A stretch of 64,000 bases of DNA, taken from contig CAJMSD010000006.1 of assembly GCA_905215965.1 (NCBI GenBank), forward strand, positions 1 through 64,000. The letters are read 5' to 3'. Of the stretch, positions 24,341-33,289 are shown one piece after another. Source of the stretch: an uncultured bacterium. Lineage in GTDB: Bacteria; Bacillota; Clostridia; Oscillospirales; Ruminococcaceae. Within the stretch, counting starts at the first letter, position 1. Each line of letters opens with the position of its first letter. A program made the position numbers and the translations under genes. The notes beneath the pieces are model-generated. The model was not told the DNA's origin and searched no databases. It was given only the letters and a program-made list of their open reading frames with translations.

Positions 24341-25150
24341 TTACCTGACAGTTTTGGCATCAGTCACAATATTGAAAAACAGTCTGTTCAGTGTGTTCCA
24401 GTCCTTATCGCAGCTTGACGGCATATCTGCAAGAATATTTTGTATCTCAGATATATTTCGCTCTATGTATGCATTCAGAGTTTCTATGCGTTTGATTTGC
24501 AGAATTTCGGGATTGTTCATTTTGAGATCGAGCAATTGTCGGATCTCCTTTAAAATCAGGGGATCGTTTTCGCACTGGCATAGTTCCAAAAAAATTATCG
24601 GGGGAGTCTCCTGCTTTTCAAGAATCCACTTACAGGCAAGAATCGGTCTGATTACATAAAAATACTTCTTGATACGCACGATATCATCTTGCAGATAATC
24701 CAAATAATTATGTTTAGCAGCATTCAGATAATGATGCAAGCCGCTTGCTGACTGGAAATAATCATTCAGAATCTCACTGATTTCTTTCCACTGCGGAGAA
24801 GTTCTGTAAATGATAGGAGAATGACTCCACTCAAAAATAGTAGGATTGGATTTATACAACAGCTTTAATGCCTTTTTCAGATCCCAGCCGATGATGTCAA
24901 TATGATCTGATTGAGGATACTCGATCACATCCTGTGTCTTGTCAAGCCTGAGATAATATTCCAAAGGTCTGACATATACAAATCGTATGTCATGATCGCT
25001 TTGAACGGATGAAAATCCCCACGCATAACTGCCTGATTCAGCTGCATGAATTATCTGTATATGCTCCTTGCGTTCGATCTTCGATAATCTTTCAAGTATC
25101 GTTCTATTCATTGCTTGGAAGTCATCTCCTCTGTTAAAGTCTAAACCCAT
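24341..25150 (-). CDS. RlaP-type nucleotidyltransferase (DNA polymerase beta superfamily)
   Basis: 269 residues. The pol-beta nucleotidyltransferase core is clear: AAESGSYAWGFSS with the GS pair at 40-41, then SDHDIRFVYV with metal-binding Asp52 and Asp54. A helical C-terminal half follows (about 95-260). It matches the family called RlaP (PF10127, formerly YcgL-like), named for its link to RNA ligases, and an RNA ligase lies three genes upstream here. It would add nucleotides to damaged RNA ends or modify a target; the substrate is unknown. Confidence 0.82.
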   Translation of the reverse strand: MGLDFNRGDDFQAMNRTILERLSKIERKEHIQIIHAAESGSYAWGFSSVQSDHDIRFVYVRPLEYYLRLDKTQDVIEYPQSDHIDIIGWDLKKALKLLYKSNPTIFEWSHSPIIYRTSPQWKEISEILNDYFQSASGLHHYLNAAKHNYLDYLQDDIVRIKKYFYVIRPILACKWILEKQETPPIIFLELCQCENDPLILKEIRQLLDLKMNNPEILQIKRIETLNAYIERNISEIQNILADMPSSCDKDWNTLNRLFFNIVTDAKTVR

Positions 25151-25185
25151 AAATTCATCTCAAAACAGGATTTGCAATTTACCCT

Positions 25186-26046
25186 TCACGCCATGTCAAG
25201 CATATTCCTGAAAACATTGTAATTACTCAAATCATTCGGCGGACAGTATACAGCAAAGTTGATTGCCTTGAAATACCCGATATAATCGGGAAGAATTTCT
25301 TTGTACGCATGTGCAACAACACTTGGATTGTTGCGGAATGCTCCGCAGCCGAATGCACCAAGAATGAGAATATCCGCATGATTGGCAGCAGTAATATTCA
25401 GAATATGCATTCCTCTTTTTTTGTAAATCTTTAGCAGTTCCGCATCACTGACACGAATCGGCTCTGCACTGCCGGGATTCATTGCATTATACGGCATCTT
25501 CCGCAGATTCGGAGCAGCACAGGTGACCACGTCCACATTGAACCACTCGGTTTCGGGCAGCAGTTCCGGAAAGGCAGTATCTGACTTTATTACCGTAATA
25601 TCCGGCGTGTAAATGCAGGTATCCGTATAACGAAGATCTTTTCTGTTGCGGTGCATCTTGTAGAACTTCCCGAACAGCTCATTGGTGTTCAGGCAGGGAT
25701 ACAGGGTAGAACAGCGGCACAAAGCCTCCTCCTGTGCGGAACTGCCCCTCGTGACACCGCCTCCGGGATTGGTAGCGGATGCAAAATTGAGAACGGCGAT
25801 TCTGCAATCCGGATATTGGGAATGCAGGCGTTTTGCCGATTCAAAGGTACGTTCCTTTGTGACAGTTACGGCGGTATCTCCGGAACAGTCCGCCTTGTCA
25901 AACGCAGGCATCAACTGTGCAGGATAAAACTGCGTAGCGGAAATCGTCTTTGAGATCGCATCAGAAAGCCTGCTGTTTTCACGGCAAAGCTGCATGGTAT
26001 CTTCAAATACGGCAATTCTCTTTTCGGTTGAATCGTTGTGAAACAT
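25186..26046 (-). CDS. TIGR02452-type ADP-ribose glycohydrolase (PARG-like macrodomain)
   Basis: 286 residues. The microbial PARG signature is plain: NFASATNPGGGVTRG (87-101) then AQEEALCR with the catalytic Glu pair 106-107, and later ILGAFGCGAFRNN as the diphosphate-binding loop. The family removes ADP-ribose or poly(ADP-ribose) from targets. Within an RNA-ligase/RlaP cassette it may process ADP-ribosylated RNA or proteins (inference). Short intergenic gaps place it in one operon. Confidence 0.9.
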   Translation of the reverse strand: MFHNDSTEKRIAVFEDTMQLCRENSRLSDAISKTISATQFYPAQLMPAFDKADCSGDTAVTVTKERTFESAKRLHSQYPDCRIAVLNFASATNPGGGVTRGSSAQEEALCRCSTLYPCLNTNELFGKFYKMHRNRKDLRYTDTCIYTPDITVIKSDTAFPELLPETEWFNVDVVTCAAPNLRKMPYNAMNPGSAEPIRVSDAELLKIYKKRGMHILNITAANHADILILGAFGCGAFRNNPSVVAHAYKEILPDYIGYFKAINFAVYCPPNDLSNYNVFRNMLDMA

Positions 26047-26106
26047 GGTTCATCGCTCCTTTCTTATTAATGGCATTATATCACTTCATGCCTATAAAAT
26101 CAAGTA

Positions 26107-26940
26107 TCATGGTGCAGGTTGCTTGTGTATTAAACCATATTTCTTTATTTTCTCCAATTCATTAGGTCGAAGCTTTTGCTTCAGAAACTCTTCTGCATCT
26201 GTGATTCCATATGTCAAAAGACATTTTTTCAGATACTCCAGCGTGGTGACATCCGGCTGAAAATCTTCATAGTATTCATGACAGTAAATTCTATGGTCTT
26301 TTTCCTCGTAAAGCTTTTCGTATTTTTTGTAAACTTCAATAGTCTGCTCTCTGTCGATAATCTCGATTCTTCCGTCATGCACCCATATTCCTGCTTCAAT
26401 ATTATTACAGAAGTCATTATACTCAAGGTATTTCATTTCATTGGAAACGTCAAACATTCTATTCTTGCAACGCTCACGCAGCATCTTCCACTTTCTTGGA
26501 GACACTTCATCCCACCATGTAATGCCAATAATCAAATCAAGGAACGGGAAATGATAAAGATACGAAGCCCATTCATGAGCAAATTCGTCAACAGTCGGGT
26601 ATTTATACGTGGTGCTGTTAGTCCCTATAATTCCGTTTGGGTGAACCCAACCTTGTCTTGACATTCCGCCGTATGAAAACCAGTTGTTATCAAAATTTAT
26701 GCTTGGCAACCGATTATCCAGTCCAAAAGAGTGTGATGAAAAAAGCATGTCTGTTTTGCATATGATGTCAAATGCCTGCTGTTCTGAAATACGCTTTCCT
26801 CTCATCTGATAATAAGGTCTGCGACCGACCGGAGACCAACCTTTGTCAAATTTCTCATCGACCAATATTTTTATCGGATTTTCGGCATATATCACCTCAT
26901 ACATATCATAATCATCGTCATCAAATTGAAACTCATACAT
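26107..26940 (-). CDS. Hypothetical protein in the RNA-ligase cassette
   Basis: About 277 residues from MYEFQFDDDDYD; the reading frame is open further upstream into the RNA ligase gene, but the overlap with that gene and a weak purine-rich RBS favour a start at 26940 or 26949. Aromatic-rich: WSPVGRRPYY, WFSYGGMSRQGWVHPNG, ITWWDEVSP. The C-terminus has a helical region YLKKCLLTYGITDAEEFLKQ. No catalytic motif was recognised. Its start overlaps the end of the ligase, so translation is coupled and it is probably part of the system. Confidence 0.65.
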   Translation of the reverse strand: MYEFQFDDDDYDMYEVIYAENPIKILVDEKFDKGWSPVGRRPYYQMRGKRISEQQAFDIICKTDMLFSSHSFGLDNRLPSINFDNNWFSYGGMSRQGWVHPNGIIGTNSTTYKYPTVDEFAHEWASYLYHFPFLDLIIGITWWDEVSPRKWKMLRERCKNRMFDVSNEMKYLEYNDFCNNIEAGIWVHDGRIEIIDREQTIEVYKKYEKLYEEKDHRIYCHEYYEDFQPDVTTLEYLKKCLLTYGITDAEEFLKQKLRPNELEKIKKYGLIHKQPAP

Positions 26941-27844
26941 TGTTTTCATCTCTTTTCCGTAAAATTTCCTTTGCAAGTCTGATCGCAACGCTGTTGGAAA
27001 ACTTGCCGAAATTCTCAATCTGGTTCACGATTTCCGGAGCTTCTTTCATACAGTCGTAATACACCGCAGAGGGAAGTGCCTTATAGATCGTTTTCATATC
27101 CTTCATAGAAAAATTCTCCGGCAGAACGCCCTCGTCCACCAGTTTGAAGAGAATCTTTTCTACCCTCGCCGGAGTTACCACTGTTGCTGCAAGCTCCTCC
27201 AGACGTTTCTTTTCACGTTTCTCCTCCGGACTTTCTATACGGCGGCGAACCTTTTTATGAACCTCCTGAAACCGCTTGTGTACGATTTTGGTATATGCAA
27301 CATCGGCAAGGTCATTCTGCTTTTTAATGACGATACCCTCGCCAATCTCTCCGCCCATTTCGGTTTTGCCTACAAGCGGCTGGTAGTCCTCCCAAGAGGT
27401 AAACGTACCCTCGTAAAAAACAGGAACATAGTGCAGACCAAGCTGTTCTGCAAGACGCTGTACTTCATGCTGCGGCAGCCAGCAATGTTGCTCCATATCA
27501 AAAACATCAAAGCAATACACCGTATTGTAACGCTCCTCGGGGTACTTGACAGTATGTTTCACAAGCCACTCTCCGAACATACGGAGCGAATCACCCAGAA
27601 CTGCCTTTACAAGCTCCTTGTCCAGCTTCTGCACCCAGTCATAGTAACCTCTCAGCGTATTTTCAGCCGAAAGCATCTGGTTGCGGCTGAAACATTGCAG
27701 CGAATCCGTTTCACTGTCATACTGAAAGCTGACGTTTGCACCGTCAATTTTCTCCTGTATGATAATACTGTCGCCTTCGTGGAACATTGCTCCGATCTCC
27801 GGATTCAGATTCTCAATCTCCATGTAATGTTTGTGATTCAACAT
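26933..27844 (-). CDS. RNA ligase (covalent nucleotidyltransferase superfamily)
   Basis: 303 residues. Motif I EKIDGANVSF has Lys32 as the nucleotidyl-accepting lysine. FGEWLV (motif Ia/III region), YCFDVFD, GEGIVIKK (motif IV, Glu and Lys) and YTKIVHKRF (motif V) follow in the right order. Together they identify an ATP-dependent RNA ligase of the T4 Rnl2-like group. A helical C-terminal domain (about 210-300, EEKREKKRLEELAATVV) is appended. RBS GGAGAGG. First gene of the minus-strand cassette; a divergent Xre regulator and operator lie upstream. Confidence 0.9.
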   Translation of the reverse strand: MLNHKHYMEIENLNPEIGAMFHEGDSIIIQEKIDGANVSFQYDSETDSLQCFSRNQMLSAENTLRGYYDWVQKLDKELVKAVLGDSLRMFGEWLVKHTVKYPEERYNTVYCFDVFDMEQHCWLPQHEVQRLAEQLGLHYVPVFYEGTFTSWEDYQPLVGKTEMGGEIGEGIVIKKQNDLADVAYTKIVHKRFQEVHKKVRRRIESPEEKREKKRLEELAATVVTPARVEKILFKLVDEGVLPENFSMKDMKTIYKALPSAVYYDCMKEAPEIVNQIENFGKFSNSVAIRLAKEILRKRDENNV

Positions 27845-27870
27845 TGTTTTTCCTCTCCTTCAAAAAACTC

Positions 27871-27899
27871 TTGACAAATACAGCAGTCTGCTGTATAAT
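27871..27899 (+). promoter_or_regulatory. Promoter of the divergent Xre regulator
   Basis: TTGACA at 27871-27876, 17-bp spacer, TATAAT at 27894-27899: a perfect consensus. The spacer and -10 overlap the 19-bp palindrome at 27878-27896. Confidence 0.85.
27878..27896. promoter_or_regulatory. 19-bp operator palindrome
   Basis: ATACAGCAGTCTGCTGTAT, a perfect palindrome around T27887. It covers the spacer and -10 of the rightward promoter and abuts the leftward -10, so one bound repressor could silence both the regulator and the RNA-ligase cassette. Confidence 0.75.
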
Positions 27900-27924
27900 A
27901 AACAAAAAGGAAAATATTCCTCAA
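27895..27924 (-). promoter_or_regulatory. Promoter of the RNA-ligase cassette
   Basis: Minus strand TTGAGG at 27924-27919, 18-bp spacer, TATTAT at 27900-27895, overlapping the divergent promoter and adjoining the palindrome. Weaker than the regulator promoter. Confidence 0.55.
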
Positions 27925-28037
27925 CTGCACGGATAATATTTCCACTTGCTGTATTTTTATTATATCACAGAGGATTTATACCGTCAAGCTCTTACGCTCC
28001 GGGATAATAGTCCTCACACCTGAAAGGAGAAACTTAC

Positions 28038-28703
28038 ATGGAAAATACTGGTCGTCTCATTGACGAAAAAGAATGGAAAAAGGAATTCTCGGATATGCTG
28101 AACAAGCTGCTGCATGATCATGAAATCAGCATCAACCAACTGGCGGACAAGATCGACATTGATCCCAAAACGATCCGTAACTACATCAATCAGAAAAGCG
28201 TACCCACGGCAGTCATTCTCATGAATATTGCCAACCACTTCAACGTAAGCGTGGATTATCTGGCTACAGGCGGAAAGACCAGACTTACATATTCTGCAAG
28301 AACGCTCCGTGAAATTGCAACTCTGATACGAAACTTCAACGTCAAATTCGACTATGACAACAATGAAAATACAAACGGTCATTCCATATCCCTTAAAATT
28401 GAAGAACCGATTCTCACCGCAATTATCACGGAACTCTTTATGACTTCTGATGATGAATTTGAAAGCCATCTGGAGAAAATCATTTCATCGTATGGAAATA
28501 TGAAAGCTCTCGATCGGCATCTCGTTGATTATGCGACATTCCAGAATCTGATTAAGTACAGATATGTTTACGGCGAATTCGATGACGTGTGCTATACGGT
28601 AGGTGAATATGACAGGCGGCTTGAAGAGTGGGAAGATATGTCTCTGTCCGAGCGTGAACGTTGGTGGGCTGACTGGCTGGAAGAGCATGAAATGATCAAC
28701 TGA
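28038..28703 (+). CDS. Xre-family regulator with a long C-terminal domain
   Basis: 221 residues. HTH_3 domain at about 12-75 (MLNKLLHDHEISINQLADKI, then IDPKTIRNYINQKSVPTA and HFNVSVDYLATGG). An unassigned acidic C-terminal domain of about 145 residues ends in an unusually Trp/Glu-rich stretch (RRLEEWEDMSLSERERWWAD). RBS AAGGAG. The extra domain may sense a ligand or an RNA-damage signal (inference). Divergent from the RNA-ligase cassette across a shared palindrome, so the obvious candidate for its repressor. Confidence 0.85.
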   Translation: MENTGRLIDEKEWKKEFSDMLNKLLHDHEISINQLADKIDIDPKTIRNYINQKSVPTAVILMNIANHFNVSVDYLATGGKTRLTYSARTLREIATLIRNFNVKFDYDNNENTNGHSISLKIEEPILTAIITELFMTSDDEFESHLEKIISSYGNMKALDRHLVDYATFQNLIKYRYVYGEFDDVCYTVGEYDRRLEEWEDMSLSERERWWADWLEEHEMIN

Positions 28704-28708
28704 AAGTA

Positions 28709-28756
28709 AAAACCTCACTTCTGCTCTCTGATTTTGAGAGTAAAGCGAGGTTTTTC
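28709..28756. terminator. Terminator between the Xre gene and the lipoprotein genes
   Basis: AAAACCTC … GAGGTTTTT with an internal extension, T-run on the plus strand, A-run giving a T-run on the minus strand. Confidence 0.75.
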
Positions 28757-28779
28757 TAATGGGTGGTATTGACTTTTAT

Positions 28780-29871
28780 TTATGCAACGGCATCATATGA
28801 ATCTCCGATGTCAGTGATGACAAAAGACTTTTCACCAGCCTTGTATTTTACATAATATGTTGCTGAACCGCCCTTTTTACACCGAGTACCGTTATTATAA
28901 TATGATGAAAGAGTCATTGTAATTGTCATAATATAGTTGTCTCCAAGGTGATATTTTTCATCGTAATTCCAACTCATATCTTCAATTTTATAATCAAGAT
29001 TCCGATCTAAATATTTTGCAGCAACTGAAAAGCCTTCATAGCAGTCCTTGATGGTTTGCGAGTTCGTATCAAATAGGCTTTTGTTCCAAGTAGACGAAGA
29101 AAACTCGGAATAATCGCTGCCAGATAATGCGGTATTGACAATATCCTCCATAACATCTGAAAAGTTTCTTGCTAAGGTCTGCGTATAGGCTTCTGTGATG
29201 TAATATGTATCAATAAAGACTACACCATCTCGTATTGTAACAAAACCCGGCATTGACTCCGAATCATCCAGATAATCTGCAACGCTGACGATCTCTGACA
29301 GCTCGTAATTCTCATCAAATGCAACCACTGTTTTGATATTGGGAGTCATTCCCTTTTCTTCCAGTATCATGTCATGATTCAGTGTGACTTGATTCTTTTT
29401 GTAAGTGTAAATCGTATACTGTTTGATACCATCTCCCAAATATTCGCCGTTCATACAAAAATTATTATGTCCAGATGAAAAGCAAGAAATATACTGCACC
29501 TGATAATTCATGACAAAGTCATCTGCCAAGATACAATAGCTGTCATCTATCTGATTCAGCGTCAGATTGAAAGTATCGGTGTCACTTTTCAGTGTTAAAG
29601 CAATACTCTCCGACTTTGCATCATCTTGTATTTCATAGGTCAGATTTTGCAAATGATTTTTCGCAAATGCTGAAAAGGATGAATCAGATTGCAACGTATT
29701 GGAAAAGTACAGCATATCTTCTGCCTCGTCATATTTCTGGTCATTTACGGCTTCTATAAACTGCTCAATGGCATTTTCGGATTTCGACATAAAAGCCCTT
29801 CCGCATCCGCACAGTACCCCTGATATTGTCAATATCATCGTTAGTACAACTGCAAAAATTTTCTTGCTCAT
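28780..29871 (-). CDS. Lipoprotein A of a three-gene array
   Basis: 363 residues with a signal peptide and lipobox (MSKKIFAVVLTMILTISG then VLCGCG, lipidated Cys near 22). The mature part has two halves: QFIEAVNDQKYDEAEDMLYF (typical of small helical repeat lipoproteins) and a C-terminal region ending SATYYVKYKAGEKSFVITD. No enzyme motif. Anchored to the outer face of the membrane. Its signal peptide closely matches those of the two following lipoproteins, pointing to duplication of the leader or whole gene. Confidence 0.7.
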   Translation of the reverse strand: MSKKIFAVVLTMILTISGVLCGCGRAFMSKSENAIEQFIEAVNDQKYDEAEDMLYFSNTLQSDSSFSAFAKNHLQNLTYEIQDDAKSESIALTLKSDTDTFNLTLNQIDDSYCILADDFVMNYQVQYISCFSSGHNNFCMNGEYLGDGIKQYTIYTYKKNQVTLNHDMILEEKGMTPNIKTVVAFDENYELSEIVSVADYLDDSESMPGFVTIRDGVVFIDTYYITEAYTQTLARNFSDVMEDIVNTALSGSDYSEFSSSTWNKSLFDTNSQTIKDCYEGFSVAAKYLDRNLDYKIEDMSWNYDEKYHLGDNYIMTITMTLSSYYNNGTRCKKGGSATYYVKYKAGEKSFVITDIGDSYDAVA

Positions 29872-29889
29872 ATGTAATTTCTCCTTATT

Positions 29890-32532
29890 TTATGAGTTTG
29901 TATTGAGTTTTTTCAGGATCTCATCGTAGGAAAGTATTTCAGGTGTTGAATCCATACCCTGTTTCAGCTCCTCGAATTTCTGATTATATGTTTCTTTATT
30001 GACCTCTTTATCGTCAATATAATACTGATCTTCTACCTGATCATAACTAAGACAGGTCATGAACACACCATAGCCATTTTCCACCTGATAAAATTCATGT
30101 CCTTCAATTCTGCCTACATCCGCAGAAAAATCTGAGTAGTACATATTGCCTTTTTCCTTATAGCCACCTATTTCCATTCTAAGACCGCAGATACGTCCCA
30201 TTTCATAGGCTTCACCATTTTTATAAGAATAAATAAAACCTGCATCTCTTTTATATGAATAGTTCTGAATGTAAATCTCAGGAATATCATCATCGTCAAT
30301 ATAGAGTAGAGCTACATCTGTAAATTCAGAAGATTCTCCGGAAGACTCATCAATTTTTTCAATGTATGCATTCTGCCATGTTTCAGCAATTCCATTCAGA
30401 GTTCTTTTGATTTTATCTTCACTGCTGTATGTGATTTCGGCAAACTGGTTTGAATACTCCGCAAGCTTATCTTCAAACTCTTTTTCTGTTACCTCTGCAT
30501 CGTTGATAGAATATACTTCATCCTCACAGATAACCGTTTCTGTAATTGCAGCAGAACCATTTGATAACTGTTTGATTTCATAACCCCAATAATACATTCC
30601 GCCGCTATTGTACGTTACAAATACACTTTTGTTTTCGATATACCCATAAAAAGCATTCGCCCTTTCAGAGCCAGCTTGTGAAATTAGTATAGCATCTCCA
30701 TTGTGATATGTATATAAGCCGCTAATACCAGTGGGTTTATCAAGGATATATAATTCGGGTGTATCATTGTCATCTATGTACAGCAATGCATATTCGTACT
30801 CTGTACCGTATGGGGCGTTACTGATCTCTTTGAATTCGTCTATGGCAGAAAGATAGGCTTTCTGCCATGTACATGTGATCTCGCTGATATCCTCTACAAC
30901 GGTCAATTCACTAAAGTTATTGGAATATATATTGTAGTATATTTCGTTTAGCAACAGTACATTTCCGCTGGACAACTCTTGCTCTTTCTTTTCTGCTTCT
31001 GCACCTTCAAGGCGTGTATCACTATTATCCTGCCCGATAACCCTGATATATTCCATATCTTCTTGCCTTACATCATTTGCCGTCCATGATGTATTGGAGT
31101 TGATGTCATAGTAATGAACCGGTGACATTGCACCACCGACCTCTGTAACAGAAACAATTCCATTATCCAAAAACTTTGTTTCTCCTTGACCGGCAATTTC
31201 TATTGTAGTTGAGTCAGGCAGAATAACACTGCAATGCAGCGGTAATTGATCAGAATCTGCATAGCCCGTAATGACCATCTCATATTTATCATCACGGTTC
31301 ACATCTGCGATGCAATAATTAATTCCAATAGGATCAGATAGCTGCTTATCCAACTGTAAATAGGTATCCCAAATCTCATGATAATAATACGGATACCGCA
31401 GAATATCCTCATAGAGTGCAAGCTCATCTGCAAAAGGTTCTGTAAACAAGTTATCATTATCGAGGAGTGTTTCAAGGTCGGAATCAAGGATAAGTTTTAT
31501 TCCAGCGTAATAATCGTCATACCCATTCATAAAGCTGTTATCGGAATGATATGACATGAGATACTCTGTGCATATAATTGTCTTAATTGTAGAATCGTTT
31601 TTTGATACCCAATGATAATCAGGATCGGCATCACTATGTTGTGAATTTTCATCATCATATTTGGATTGTATATCCAGACCGAATTCATTCAGCATAGCAG
31701 AAACCGCTTCATCATCTGATGTATATAATCCTGTTTCCTTACCGTCGAATCCTGAATAAAGTGTTATATGATTCTCGGCATCTACCAATCCTTCCAGATC
31801 CGCTGTATCACGAATGCTTGGCGGCAGCAGTTTCGCAAAAACATTACAATCAAGAGCAACTTCAGTGTATCCAATCGATTGTTTCGTTATTGTATCGTTT
31901 TCAATTGTAAAAACTCCAAATCCGCCGAAATAAACTGATCCCTTGTTAAAATCGTCACACGCTTCAGAAAAAAGGCAGCCAAAATACAATTTGCCATTAT
32001 ATTCTGAAGAGATAAGATTCGTGGTAGCCGTCCAGTCAAAATAAATTGTATTATCTTTCGGTTGAGATGAAAGATCTGCCAATTCCGTCAGATACTTACT
32101 GTCCACCACATTCAGCGAACCATCACTGACTTTGAGCAAATCAACACGGATATCTTCACCGTTTGTACTGTTTTTCTCAAATGTAAACGTCACAAGCTCG
32201 TCAATTTTATCGCCGTCAAAGTCATGCTTGACTGCTCCTGCAAGACCGTTCGGATTATCTCTTGCCGTACCGGCTTCAAGGATTTTAAAGTTCTTGCTTA
32301 TCGTGCAAAGCTTCTGCTGACTAAGATAATCCGTGTAAATCTTGTCTTTCAGAGAAACATCACTGGCGGATGATTCTTCTTTCTCATTGTCCGCACTTAC
32401 AGAATCGCTTTTACTGCTTGATGATGCACTGCTTTCATCAGAGTCTGTATTATTTTCAGGACTACAGCCACACAGTACTCCCGACATCGTCAGAATCAAT
32501 GCCGTTACTCCGGCAAAAATTTTCTTATTCAT
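29890..32532 (-). CDS. Large lipoprotein B with repeated aspartate-rich strands
   Basis: 880 residues. Signal peptide with lipobox GVLCGCS; then a Ser/Asp-rich linker (about 24-60). The body repeats a motif such as ALLYIDDNDTPELYI / ALLYIDDDDIPEIYI, each preceded by TWQ(K/N)AYL-type helices. Single D-x-D strands such as KHDFDGDKIDELVTF and INYCIADVNRDDKYEMVI resemble FG-GAP or calcium-binding beta-propeller blades. Probably an extracellular binding protein; no catalytic signature. Confidence 0.7.
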   Translation of the reverse strand: MNKKIFAGVTALILTMSGVLCGCSPENNTDSDESSASSSSKSDSVSADNEKEESSASDVSLKDKIYTDYLSQQKLCTISKNFKILEAGTARDNPNGLAGAVKHDFDGDKIDELVTFTFEKNSTNGEDIRVDLLKVSDGSLNVVDSKYLTELADLSSQPKDNTIYFDWTATTNLISSEYNGKLYFGCLFSEACDDFNKGSVYFGGFGVFTIENDTITKQSIGYTEVALDCNVFAKLLPPSIRDTADLEGLVDAENHITLYSGFDGKETGLYTSDDEAVSAMLNEFGLDIQSKYDDENSQHSDADPDYHWVSKNDSTIKTIICTEYLMSYHSDNSFMNGYDDYYAGIKLILDSDLETLLDNDNLFTEPFADELALYEDILRYPYYYHEIWDTYLQLDKQLSDPIGINYCIADVNRDDKYEMVITGYADSDQLPLHCSVILPDSTTIEIAGQGETKFLDNGIVSVTEVGGAMSPVHYYDINSNTSWTANDVRQEDMEYIRVIGQDNSDTRLEGAEAEKKEQELSSGNVLLLNEIYYNIYSNNFSELTVVEDISEITCTWQKAYLSAIDEFKEISNAPYGTEYEYALLYIDDNDTPELYILDKPTGISGLYTYHNGDAILISQAGSERANAFYGYIENKSVFVTYNSGGMYYWGYEIKQLSNGSAAITETVICEDEVYSINDAEVTEKEFEDKLAEYSNQFAEITYSSEDKIKRTLNGIAETWQNAYIEKIDESSGESSEFTDVALLYIDDDDIPEIYIQNYSYKRDAGFIYSYKNGEAYEMGRICGLRMEIGGYKEKGNMYYSDFSADVGRIEGHEFYQVENGYGVFMTCLSYDQVEDQYYIDDKEVNKETYNQKFEELKQGMDSTPEILSYDEILKKLNTNS

Positions 32533-32573
32533 ATACTATACCTCAGTTTTATTATTTTCAAATGATTGTGCAA

Positions 32574-33275
32574 TCACTCCTGTGTTTCCTCATAACCTGC
32601 CCAGAATTCTTCAAAAGGTATTTCCTTGATTTCATACCCCCAGAAGCCAATATGTCTTACCGTTCCCTCTACTTTTTTAAGAGAATAGCAGTAATTGAAC
32701 AATTTGCCAATATGATAAATAGCTGCATTGGACTCTCCGTATACCTTCACAGACTCCAGACTGTCACAGAACAAAAACGGATCGTCTCCATACCAAACAA
32801 TAGATGCCGGAATCTGAATGGTTTTGATATTGGAGTATTTATTATGGGTTTCGATGAATTCCTGCACTTGTGTGGTATATTCCGAAGTAAAATCCTTTCC
32901 AAGGTCATCTTCATAGAAGTCATATCCCTCATCTCCGAAAGAGGTAAACCGCAAAGGACAAAATGCAAAGTCATTGATGCCTACAACTGGCTTACCGTCA
33001 ATCTGCTCAGGAATGATGAGATCTGTTTCGTTTCCAACGTATCCTGTGATGACAACGCCGCCTTCATATTTCTCAAGCCCAAAATAGGAATCGGAGCTAC
33101 CATCGGAGGTAACAAAAGTATATGTAAATCCTGTATTGGCTTGTGAATTCTCATTGCTTGCCGATGCAGCATTACTTGATGCTGGTTCTGTCTCCTTCTT
33201 CTCACTACATCCGCACAGTACACCCGACATCATCATGGTCAAAGCCGTTACTCCGGCGAAAATTTTCTTATTCAT
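32574..33275 (-). CDS. Lipoprotein C with BspA-like leucine-rich repeat
   Basis: 233 residues. Leader MNKKIFAGVTALTMMMSG and lipobox VLCGCS nearly identical to lipoprotein B. Then a Ser/Asn linker and an LRR_5-type stretch: GGVVITGYVGNETDLIIPEQ with DGKPVVGINDFAF, continuing to IKTIQIPASIVWYGDDPF. BspA-type LRR lipoproteins mediate adhesion in gut bacteria. Part of the three-lipoprotein array carried by element 1. Confidence 0.75.
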   Translation of the reverse strand: MNKKIFAGVTALTMMMSGVLCGCSEKKETEPASSNAASASNENSQANTGFTYTFVTSDGSSDSYFGLEKYEGGVVITGYVGNETDLIIPEQIDGKPVVGINDFAFCPLRFTSFGDEGYDFYEDDLGKDFTSEYTTQVQEFIETHNKYSNIKTIQIPASIVWYGDDPFLFCDSLESVKVYGESNAAIYHIGKLFNYCYSLKKVEGTVRHIGFWGYEIKEIPFEEFWAGYEETQE

Positions 33276-33289
33276 GCGTCATACTCCTT

